From: Mesodorylaimus sp. YZB2_4
Taxonomy: Eukaryota; Nematoda; Enoplea; Dorylaimida; Dorylaimidae
Length of the DNA: 64,000 nucleotides
Assembly: GCA_030248295.1 (NCBI GenBank)
Contig: JASANH010000833.1
Coordinates: 98,201-162,200, forward strand
Direction: 5' to 3'
The position numbers and the translations under genes were made by a program. This document shows positions 17,886 to 25,228 of the stretch, piece after piece (positions within the stretch are counted from its first letter, which is position 1; every line of letters starts with the position of its first letter). The notes beneath the pieces were generated by a model. That model searched no databases. It was not told the origin of the DNA and was given only the letters and a program-made list of their open reading frames with translations.

Positions 17886-18938
17886 ATGTCTACGTTTTAC
17901 TACATAAAACCGAGCGTATTTGAAAGATTGATTAATCAATCTAAAGAAATCGTTTCAAAAAGTTTACGTAACAGTTCTGTTGATTACGACAAACTTATGG
18001 ATCTGTTATCAAATAAAGAAATACAAATAATTAAAAACATGTTTTCATCCCAGAAAGAGTTTTATGCTCAAGAATTTATTAAAATTAAAAGTATTGAATT
18101 TTCGCAGTATGTTTTTAAAAATATTTTCAAATTTGAAGTAGAGGTACTCTACAAGTCAATTCAAGTAGGTTTTTTATCGAAGAACTGCTTGTTGGAGATC
18201 AAAAGTCTTTTAATGCTGATCGCAGTAGTCACACCCAAATGTGAAGTTACACAAATTTGTACTTTACATAAAACGTTGTACATCAAAATTAGACAAGTAT
18301 GCAACAAAATTTTTTCAGAAATTTTAACATTGGTTGACCAGAATCAAATAAATTTTCCAAAACAAATGATTAGTATTTTTACTGCTAGTAGATTAATTGG
18401 AGAAACACTGAAAAAGTCTAACTCATTTATTGCATTTTTTGAATATTGTCCCATGCCAAGTTTAACTGATTTGGTAAATTTTCGCCAAGATGACATTAAA
18501 AACTATATGGGAAAAGTAAATGTGGCTTTTGATTATTTGAATGACTACTTTTTGGACCACGATTCTGATGAGTTTAATTCGTGGGTTTTTGAAAGATACT
18601 TTGAAAACAAAATCTTTTTGTTATTTTTACATCTATTTGTGTTGATCGAACCAGAAACTGGAATTAAATCAGTTGTAAAAAATAGTCCAATACAAAACAC
18701 AAACTTAGTTTCGACTATTTGGTGGGAGGAATTTGTAAACTATTCACATGTTGACTACGATCAAACTCTGAAAAAAACAGTTAATCGGTGTAATATTTTA
18801 AAAGATTTTTTCGTGTCAATTTTTAGAAGAGAATTTATTTCACGATTAACTAAAACGTATACAGGAAACTACATCAACGATCAAGAACAAGAACAGTTAC
18901 ACGAAAAAGTTCATGAAATAATTTTTGGAGCAGAATAA
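17886..18938 (+). CDS. Family A paralogue 4
   Basis: 350 residues. Signature SWVFERYFENKIFLLFLHLF followed by VLIEPETG (Glu255) and NILKDFFVSIFRREF near the C-terminus; TASRLIGE in the middle matches the SR/CR motif of the family. Closest by eye to paralogue 3 (SWIMVDYFNDKLFELF). A TGGAAAA-type element lies about 40 bases upstream. Helical, function unknown. Confidence 0.85.
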   Translation: MSTFYYIKPSVFERLINQSKEIVSKSLRNSSVDYDKLMDLLSNKEIQIIKNMFSSQKEFYAQEFIKIKSIEFSQYVFKNIFKFEVEVLYKSIQVGFLSKNCLLEIKSLLMLIAVVTPKCEVTQICTLHKTLYIKIRQVCNKIFSEILTLVDQNQINFPKQMISIFTASRLIGETLKKSNSFIAFFEYCPMPSLTDLVNFRQDDIKNYMGKVNVAFDYLNDYFLDHDSDEFNSWVFERYFENKIFLLFLHLFVLIEPETGIKSVVKNSPIQNTNLVSTIWWEEFVNYSHVDYDQTLKKTVNRCNILKDFFVSIFRREFISRLTKTYTGNYINDQEQEQLHEKVHEIIFGAE

Positions 18939-18940
18939 AT

Positions 18941-18956
18941 TTTGAAAAAGAATACC
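18941..18956 (+). promoter_or_regulatory. Early-type promoter motif
   Basis: TTTGAAAAAGAATACC directly after the preceding stop, 24 bases before the ATG at 18980. Confidence 0.6.
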
Positions 18957-18979
18957 AAATATTCAGATCGATACACAAA

Positions 18980-20038
18980 ATGGATAGCTTACAGTTGTGT
19001 ATCTATAGTGATCAATACAAAGTTAGTTACAAAAAATTAGAACGTTTTTTCAAATCTGTCAAATCTGCTTGTGTATTTCGTCCTGTTTACTTTCCTGAGT
19101 TGAGTAATTTTCTAAATTCTCGTATCCCAGTAGAAGACACTGACGAATTAATTAAAGATCGACATTTAGAGTTTTGTGTAGCATTTTTGTATTTTAAAGA
19201 CCAACACGATAATGAATCACTCCTACTTAAAGCTGAAATTCCCAACAGTAATGCACTTTTTAAATACGCTTGTGTGCCAATCCTGTTTTCTGATACAATT
19301 GTTTACAGAGTTGAATGTTTTTTATTGGCCGTACACTATTTATCAAAAAACTTTGGTACTCGATGTAACAATTTGTTTGGCTCTTCACTAAATCAACTGG
19401 TAGATGATATCATTAACCAATGTGAAACAGTGTTTGAAGAAAGTAAAAAAATAAAAGTAAATAATATTGCTTTACACGTATTTTTGTATGATTTTCTTTG
19501 TGCGAGATACAAAGCAAACCAACACTGCCAAAATAAAGAATTTTTTACAACATTTAAACTTGTTACGGATGAAGAAATTGTATACTTTAAAGATGACCCG
19601 GAAGATAGTAATTCCGACAAAGAATTTGTAGAAAACTTTATCATTCGTCTTAGTAGACAAATTGGTGAATTTAAACTTGACAAACCAACCAAAATCAAAA
19701 GTTCACTGATAGGTAACAAATGCTTTGTTACATTTTTGACCATGTATGTTTTAGTCGAGCCTAAAAATTTTCTACTTTCGATTGACTCTAACTTTAGACT
19801 AGATAGTGTCGATAGTGACGGTAAAATCATTAATTCCAATCCAGTTTCCTTTGATTCCAAGCGTAAAACATTGAAATTATTTTTTAAAAATGTTTTGATG
19901 GAGGCCTGTTTAGAAATTTTTAAAAAGTCTCAAGATAATTCGGATAATGACGACTTAATTGTTGACGAAACTGATCGCTTGGCACAGATTGTTTTAGAAG
20001 TAATGGAAACTACTAATCCAAATGTTACAGTACTTTAA
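18980..20038 (+). CDS. Family A paralogue 5
   Basis: 352 residues. Family markers: DFLCARYKAN in the middle, GNKCFVTFLTMYVLVEPKNF with Glu260, and TLKLFFKNVLMEACLEIF before an acidic Asp/Asn stretch. Helical, no membrane anchor predicted. Function unknown. Confidence 0.85.
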   Translation: MDSLQLCIYSDQYKVSYKKLERFFKSVKSACVFRPVYFPELSNFLNSRIPVEDTDELIKDRHLEFCVAFLYFKDQHDNESLLLKAEIPNSNALFKYACVPILFSDTIVYRVECFLLAVHYLSKNFGTRCNNLFGSSLNQLVDDIINQCETVFEESKKIKVNNIALHVFLYDFLCARYKANQHCQNKEFFTTFKLVTDEEIVYFKDDPEDSNSDKEFVENFIIRLSRQIGEFKLDKPTKIKSSLIGNKCFVTFLTMYVLVEPKNFLLSIDSNFRLDSVDSDGKIINSNPVSFDSKRKTLKLFFKNVLMEACLEIFKKSQDNSDNDDLIVDETDRLAQIVLEVMETTNPNVTVL

Positions 20039-20060
20039 ATTTTTATTTATTTCAGTTTTT

Positions 20061-20075
20061 TTGAAAAAAGATACT
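20061..20075 (+). promoter_or_regulatory. Early-type promoter motif
   Basis: TTGAAAAAAGATACT, 32 bases before the ATG at 20107. Confidence 0.6.
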
Positions 20076-20106
20076 ACTAATTAAATTGACTACTTAGTAT
20101 TTACAA

Positions 20107-21228
20107 ATGGAATTTATTAAAAATCTCGACGAACTCGAAGCCTATGAAAGTGAAGAATGGAACCACATAAAAGTATTCAAAAATCAATTTGAAAGTTCCG
20201 AATACATGTACTGTTATGCAATTTTTAATAACAAATTAATAAAACCAGATATTGAAGAGTACATACAATACTCACATTTTAATTTTTCTTACTTTTATTT
20301 TTTACAAAAGTTCGAAAAAGCAGTATCTGAAGATCTGATTAACAAAGCTTTGGTCGACGAAATCTTTTTTAATTTTCGTCGTCCATTTGATAATGAGTTT
20401 TTTACTCTTTTTAAAACTTCACTGTTGTTAATTTCTCAATTTATTGACAACGCCTACAAAGACAACCTTTTTAAAAATAAAGAAATAATGCGTTTTATTG
20501 ATTTTAAAATTCAGGAAGCAGCCAAACAAATTTTGTATTATTTTTTAGAAAGTGTTAAAAATTATGTTATAATGAATTGTTTAAGTGTTTACCACACTGT
20601 AGACATTTACTCTGAAGCAATCTATATTAGCAAAAACATAAACAGAAAGGCACCGAGTATCTACAATGATTTTAAAAAAGACAGCTGGTTAAATCAAAAA
20701 TTTAAATCTAGACGTAAACAAATTGTGAATCAATTACAAAATATCAAAATTGGTTGCCCTCCCAAAGAAACACTCGAAAAAGTTGATCACAACAGATTGT
20801 TGACATTTGACTTAACCAAAGAACTTAACTTTCCGACTACTAAAGATAATCTGTTTTCTGATTTTTTGGAAAACACAACATTTTGTATATTTTTGAACCT
20901 ATATCTATCTTTAGAAATGATGGAAATAACATTTAAATTGTTAGATAAAGTTGTAAAACGTCCAAACATGGTCAAAGCAAGTTCTATTAAAATTATCATG
21001 GAAATTGACCGGTTAAAACAAATGCCCTTTGTAGTTCCAAAATTTTCAGAAATAGTATACAGATTTTTTATTACAATCTTACGTAAAAATTTAAATTTTG
21101 GAGACTTTTTTGATATCGAAGTTATCAAATACGAATACCAAAAAGCTTATTTACTAGCAACTAAAGAATCAATCGTAAATGAATTTAAAACATCTTTTGA
21201 AAAATTTATGCAAAATAAATGGGATTAG
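20107..21228 (+). CDS. Family A paralogue 6, divergent
   Basis: 373 residues. Keeps the layout: NTTFCIFLNLYLSLEMMEIT has Glu270 where the others have Glu-Pro, with the Pro replaced by Met, and a C-terminal IVYRFFITILRKNL helix. It is the most diverged copy. Its last codons overlap the start of a tiny TM gene (21219). Function unknown. Confidence 0.82.
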   Translation: MEFIKNLDELEAYESEEWNHIKVFKNQFESSEYMYCYAIFNNKLIKPDIEEYIQYSHFNFSYFYFLQKFEKAVSEDLINKALVDEIFFNFRRPFDNEFFTLFKTSLLLISQFIDNAYKDNLFKNKEIMRFIDFKIQEAAKQILYYFLESVKNYVIMNCLSVYHTVDIYSEAIYISKNINRKAPSIYNDFKKDSWLNQKFKSRRKQIVNQLQNIKIGCPPKETLEKVDHNRLLTFDLTKELNFPTTKDNLFSDFLENTTFCIFLNLYLSLEMMEITFKLLDKVVKRPNMVKASSIKIIMEIDRLKQMPFVVPKFSEIVYRFFITILRKNLNFGDFFDIEVIKYEYQKAYLLATKESIVNEFKTSFEKFMQNKWD

Positions 21229-21362
21229 AATTTTTTGAGATTTACAATTTTTTAGCAATAATTTTCTCAGTTCTTGGGATTGTATTTAGTATTATCTACG
21301 ATGCTAAGCTAAAAGAGTCACTAATCTCAAAATGTATTCCTTTAACTACTAAAGTTGATTAA
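21219..21362 (+). CDS. Tiny single-TM protein (47 residues)
   Basis: Starts at a TAAATG inside the last codons of the family A gene (10-base overlap, different frame). One hydrophobic segment, about residues 11-27 (FLAIIFSVLGIVFSIIY), preceded by an acidic start and followed by a Lys-rich tail. The size and plan match the very small virion membrane proteins common in poxviruses. Real coding is supported by the late-type start and clean hydrophobic profile only. Confidence 0.5.
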   Translation: MGLEFFEIYNFLAIIFSVLGIVFSIIYDAKLKESLISKCIPLTTKVD

Positions 21363-21420
21363 CAACTATTTAATCAAAAAAATAAATAAATAAGCGTATA
21401 GACCCAAAGCAAAAAAAAAA

Positions 21421-21445
21421 CCCAACCAAGCCCAACCAAGCCCAA
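21421..21445. repeat. CCCAACCAAG short tandem repeat
   Basis: Two and a half copies of a 10-base unit, flanked by an A run and a T run, just beyond the 3' end of the GC-rich gene at 21463. Confidence 0.75.
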
Positions 21446-21462
21446 TTTTTTTTAATACAAAG

Positions 21463-22065
21463 TCAGTCCACCAAGGACTTGGCACGAGTTATCAAGTTGT
21501 TATACTCGTGTAGCCGTCGAACCAAAAATCCTCGAGCCGTATCCGTCTTTCTGGCGCGAACCAGGTGGAACGCAGATTCAATCGCCATCAAAACAGAAAA
21601 CAGACTGTTCAGAATTTCGTTTCGCTCGCTGACTGCGTGGTAATTCAGCAAGTCCTTGTTCGTTTCGTTCGCCAACAAACCGACATACGAGGTGTCCATG
21701 ATTGGGCACTTCAAAAGATGGTGCGAGTCGATTCGTTTGAAGATGATTTTTTGCAAAAAATCATCTTTTCGGTTGGATTGTTCCAGGAACAGATCGTAAA
21801 GATCCGGATCTGGAACGTCTCTGATCTCGCCAACCGGGATGTATTTTTCGTTATCGACCATTAGCTGGTGGTACAATGGTTCGATTTGATCTTCCAAGAT
21901 CTTCGGAAACTCGGCCAACAGAACCGATTTTTTCATGCGGATGTCATCGGCGATTCTGTTGAGATCGAGGTGTCTGGAACGCACCAGATGCGAGTTCTTG
22001 GCCACATCGGTGTTGGTCTTCTTGTACCAGACCAATCTGTCGTAAAGACGAACGTACGAATCCAT
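21463..22065 (-). CDS. Family B member in a GC-rich island
   Basis: 200 residues from the first ATG at 22065. The open frame reaches 22128 at a TTG, but that lies only 7 bases from an early-type motif. G+C near 48%. RLVWYKKTNTD near the N-terminus and SLFSVLMAIESAFHLVRARK near the C-terminus align with the gene at 14262. Charged and helical. Function unknown; the third of three GC-rich genes in the accessory block, all on the minus strand. Confidence 0.72.
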   Translation of the reverse strand: MDSYVRLYDRLVWYKKTNTDVAKNSHLVRSRHLDLNRIADDIRMKKSVLLAEFPKILEDQIEPLYHQLMVDNEKYIPVGEIRDVPDPDLYDLFLEQSNRKDDFLQKIIFKRIDSHHLLKCPIMDTSYVGLLANETNKDLLNYHAVSERNEILNSLFSVLMAIESAFHLVRARKTDTARGFLVRRLHEYNNLITRAKSLVD

Positions 22066-22134
22066 GTTGCGGATGTAAAATGCAAGCGTCAGATGCAATC
22101 TCGGGGTGGTAATGGCGTTGCAAGCCAATGTTAT

Positions 22135-22150
22135 TTAGTATTTTTTCAAA
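22135..22150 (-). promoter_or_regulatory. Early-type promoter motif
   Basis: TTTGAAAAAATACTAA on the minus strand upstream of the GC-rich gene ending at 21463. Confidence 0.55.
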
Positions 22151-22213
22151 TCCATGTAGATTACACAAATAAATTGAAGATTTTTGTACAAAAGTTAAAT
22201 ACATTATACAAAA

Positions 22214-22807
22214 ATGGAAGAATTCGACAATCTTTTAGGTGAATTAGACGACATGTTTAGAAAAAACAGACTTTCACTAATTAAAAATAAACTTGGCGAC
22301 TATCCTCCAGATGTGACGCCTATTTCCAAAAAAATTGTCGAAGCAAAAGATTTAATAACTCGGTTGATAAATGTTTACCACATTCTTTATTTTAATAAAA
22401 AAATTATTAAATCGTTTAAAGTTTTCAAAGATAAGGACATTTTTTCAGAATTTCATGACTACTATACAACTTCTTTAAAAAAAATTACAACAGCAGAGCT
22501 TTTAGATCCAGATACTTATTTATTTTATAAAAATAATTTAAATAATACTAGTTATGCTAATGATTTTTTAGAAATTGGAGTGTTGCCAAATCTTTTTGGT
22601 GAACCACCCGAACCACCACCAACATTTGAATGTCTGTTTTGTAATATTGAAAAAAATGTAAATATGAACAAAAAGATCGACACAAATAAAGACAATTGGA
22701 GGTGTTCTCGGTGTTATGCCTACGAATGTCCAGAACATAGATCTACAGTTGATTGTGAAATTTCAAAAAAAAAATTTTGTAACTGTTGCATTTATTACAC
22801 TATTTAA
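22214..22807 (+). CDS. Family C zinc-binding protein 1
   Basis: 197 residues: a helical N-terminal ~130 residues, then ECLFCNIE and a Cys/His cluster RCSRCYAYECPEHRS...FCNCC. The C-x2-C-x4-C-x2-H spacing recurs in the next gene (CNCGVTTCANH) and in the C-terminus of the gene at 28474 (CTACNYVQCLEH). Likely a small zinc domain; binding partner and enzymatic role unknown. It is followed immediately by another family member. Confidence 0.8.
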   Translation: MEEFDNLLGELDDMFRKNRLSLIKNKLGDYPPDVTPISKKIVEAKDLITRLINVYHILYFNKKIIKSFKVFKDKDIFSEFHDYYTTSLKKITTAELLDPDTYLFYKNNLNNTSYANDFLEIGVLPNLFGEPPEPPPTFECLFCNIEKNVNMNKKIDTNKDNWRCSRCYAYECPEHRSTVDCEISKKKFCNCCIYYTI

Positions 22808-22818
22808 AGGGTAAAAAC

Positions 22819-23952
22819 ATGTATTTTTATTTTTCTAGCAAAAAGCAAGATTTAGCAGAAGAACGACTAAGTAAAATAGTTAGTATTAATCGACAAAATA
22901 TAATGAATTACATGTTTCTATTAAAAAATATTACAAAAGATTACATTTCAACGATTAACAATGAGCAAGAACAAAACAAATTAGATTATCACAGTTACGT
23001 ATTCTTTTATAAATTTTTAAAACTACAAAGTCTTTTTTCGACAAACACTTTTCAAAAAAAATTTTTCAAACAACTGACGAATACTTTCGTGTCTGAAATT
23101 AAAAAAATGTATTTATCTAAAGTTGACCAGCCTTTTACCGACTGTTTACAATGTGTACTCACGAGTCATACAAAACAAGAAAATACAGATTATTGTAACT
23201 GTGGAGTTACTACGTGTGCCAACCATATTATCAAAAAATGTGAATGTTGTAAAAATGTAAACTGTTCAGATTTGTGCAAAATTAAACATCTCTATAGATA
23301 CAAAATTTGTAACTGCCCAACTACTTTAAAAGATAAAACAATCATTAAAAAAGTTACATTGATTAATAATTTCTACAACTACAAGTACAATCTACCTTGT
23401 TGTCACTGTTTCAAAGTAATCTACGATAATTCTTTTAGGAAATGTTCAACACCAAGTTGTTTAAAAAAAATATGTAACGAATGTGTAGGTGGAGAAAACT
23501 ACCCATACGGTAAGATTTGTTACCGGTGCCAAAAAATGTTTTGTGACACGTGTATTATTATCGATTTGAAATCTTTTGTATATAAAAATATTCAATGTAG
23601 GTGGTGCAGTTATTATAATATAAACAGACCCAATCGTCACATTTTTTGTTATTCTTGTTTACTCACAGAATCGACTTTTTGTAGTTACTGTAACGTAAAA
23701 TGTATGATATGTATGACCAAATCAATAAATTGTAAAAAATGCAAACGTGTCATTTGTAACAAATGTAGACCATTAACAAGTCTTAGATGTGCTACCTGTG
23801 ACGGCTATTACTGTATGAAATGTTATCCAGATTGTAGGATTTGTGATATTGGAGCGCTTTTTAAAACATTGGAGACATGCGCACTTTGTAAAAAAGAACA
23901 AAAATCAATTCTGTTTGGAAAATTTTGTAAAAAAAATCATTACCTGGAATAG
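22819..23952 (+). CDS. Family C zinc-binding protein 2, multi-finger
   Basis: 377 residues from the ATG at 22819 (the frame opens at a TTG inside the previous gene). A helical N-terminus of ~110 residues leads into about 40 Cys arranged as successive CxxC knuckles, including CNCGVTTCANH, CCHCFK, CYRCQKMFCDTC, CKKCKRVICNKC and CATCDGYYCMKC. Alternating CxxC pairs of this type resemble RING/RBR or B-box-like zinc modules, but no canonical RING spacing was confirmed. Ubiquitin ligase or transcription roles are possible, neither shown. Confidence 0.8.
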   Translation: MYFYFSSKKQDLAEERLSKIVSINRQNIMNYMFLLKNITKDYISTINNEQEQNKLDYHSYVFFYKFLKLQSLFSTNTFQKKFFKQLTNTFVSEIKKMYLSKVDQPFTDCLQCVLTSHTKQENTDYCNCGVTTCANHIIKKCECCKNVNCSDLCKIKHLYRYKICNCPTTLKDKTIIKKVTLINNFYNYKYNLPCCHCFKVIYDNSFRKCSTPSCLKKICNECVGGENYPYGKICYRCQKMFCDTCIIIDLKSFVYKNIQCRWCSYYNINRPNRHIFCYSCLLTESTFCSYCNVKCMICMTKSINCKKCKRVICNKCRPLTSLRCATCDGYYCMKCYPDCRICDIGALFKTLETCALCKKEQKSILFGKFCKKNHYLE

Positions 23953-23983
23953 TTTTTGAATTTTAAGTTTACAAATATTAAAA

Positions 23984-24262
23984 ATGGCTTACAGAATGTA
24001 TACCGGAAGGGAATCTGAAGATGAAGAGGAAGAATCAGAATCAGCAGAATCAAACATGAGAATCTTTGAAATTTCCACTAGTTTTTACAATCTTATTAGT
24101 TCAAAAATAGAAATTGAAATTAATAATTCTGTCGAGCTTACTACTAATTTTACATTAACGATTAACCTTTTTATATTAAAAAAATATTTTAAAATAATAG
24201 TACTTTTATTTTTTGTATGTTGGATTTTAAAAATCATTCAGTTAGCCACCAGATCATACTAA
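23984..24262 (+). CDS. Small tail-anchored protein with acidic N-terminus
   Basis: 92 residues: Glu/Ser-rich acidic segment (9-28), then a C-terminal hydrophobic segment (about 66-87) ending in RSY, consistent with a tail anchor. Overlaps the end of the convergent 251-residue gene by 9 bases. No family recognised. Confidence 0.68.
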   Translation: MAYRMYTGRESEDEEEESESAESNMRIFEISTSFYNLISSKIEIEINNSVELTTNFTLTINLFILKKYFKIIVLLFFVCWILKIIQLATRSY

Positions 24263-25009
24263 AACATTTTCATTAAAAAACGGATCGTGTAGTTTGCGTT
24301 TTTGTAGTATTTCATCAATTGCTTGGTCTGAGAGTGTGTTTTGATTAATTTCTGAATAAAAAATTGGAAATTCGTCAATTAAACTTTGTGGAAAAAATTG
24401 TTTATTTGTTGCCATTGGTCTTAGTACAATTTTTAAACAATGTAAAAAATCTTTTAAATTATATTTTGAGATATCAAAAATAAACTTTCCTTTTTTTGAA
24501 TACATTGCGTGATTACCTAAGATTAATGACCGGATTGCTTCACTTTCTTCTGTGTTATTTGTTGGGTAAACGTAGTTTCTGGTGGAAGTATCTTCCAACA
24601 TACAACCACCATTTTTTAAAATATCTGTGGCAACACATAGTGCTTGGATTAGTTCAAATTGTGAAGGTAACTTGATTATGTTAAGGATTGCGTTGCTAAC
24701 TTCTAGGCTAGATCCAGATTGTTTAGTGGTGTCTACTTCTCCAACTGCCAAATCTAATTCATTGTCGATAATTTCTTCTTCCTCTAAATCAATCAAATGG
24801 TCACCAATGTCATTAATTTGCTCTTCTAAATCATTATCCTCTAAGGCTTCGTCATCATAAACACTCGGAATCACTTTTTTAGGTTTAAAAGAGGTTAAAT
24901 TTTCTTCGTCTTCTTCTTCTTCTGTTTCTGTAAAGTCGTCTTCTAAATCTTCGTCTGTGTCTGTGTAGTCGTCTTCGTCTTCACCAAGTAGATCGTCTTT
25001 TTCATCCAT
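24254..25009 (-). CDS. Unknown protein with acidic N-terminus
   Basis: 251 residues, TAAATG start. The first ~100 residues are Asp/Glu-dense; the rest is a mixed globular domain without membrane segments. It lies downstream of the VETF-L-like gene on the same strand. Acidic N-terminal proteins near transcription genes could be transcription co-factors; this is speculation. Confidence 0.78.
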   Translation of the reverse strand: MDEKDDLLGEDEDDYTDTDEDLEDDFTETEEEEDEENLTSFKPKKVIPSVYDDEALEDNDLEEQINDIGDHLIDLEEEEIIDNELDLAVGEVDTTKQSGSSLEVSNAILNIIKLPSQFELIQALCVATDILKNGGCMLEDTSTRNYVYPTNNTEESEAIRSLILGNHAMYSKKGKFIFDISKYNLKDFLHCLKIVLRPMATNKQFFPQSLIDEFPIFYSEINQNTLSDQAIDEILQKRKLHDPFFNENVLV

Positions 25010-25035
25010 TTATATTTGACGACAAAACTTTCAGA

Positions 25036-25170
25036 ATGAATGATTTGATTAATATTTCAGTATTAATTTACCTTTTACTACTAAGTGGTTTGTTGTTTTT
25101 GATTGGTAAAATGTATTATATACTTTTTAAAAATTTTCATTTCATCTCAGATAATCAAAAAAGTAATTAA
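25036..25170 (+). CDS. Tiny single-TM protein (44 residues), tentative
   Basis: Open frame with a hydrophobic segment at about 7-24 (ISVLIYLLLLSGLLFLIG). Its C-terminal codons lie in one copy of a 53-bp duplication, so the tail may be a by-product of that event. The length and plan resemble the 47-residue gene at 21219. Confidence 0.4.
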   Translation: MNDLINISVLIYLLLLSGLLFLIGKMYYILFKNFHFISDNQKSN

Positions 25171-25228
25171 TTATTCTTTTTAAAAATTTTCATTTCATCT
25201 CAGATGATCAAAAAAGTAATTAATTATT
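25123..25228. repeat. 53-bp tandem duplication
   Basis: Two adjacent copies, 25123-25175 and 25176-25228, differing at one base (GATAATC against GATGATC). The second copy includes the stop codon of the VETF-L-like gene; the first includes the end of the tiny TM frame. Confidence 0.95.
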
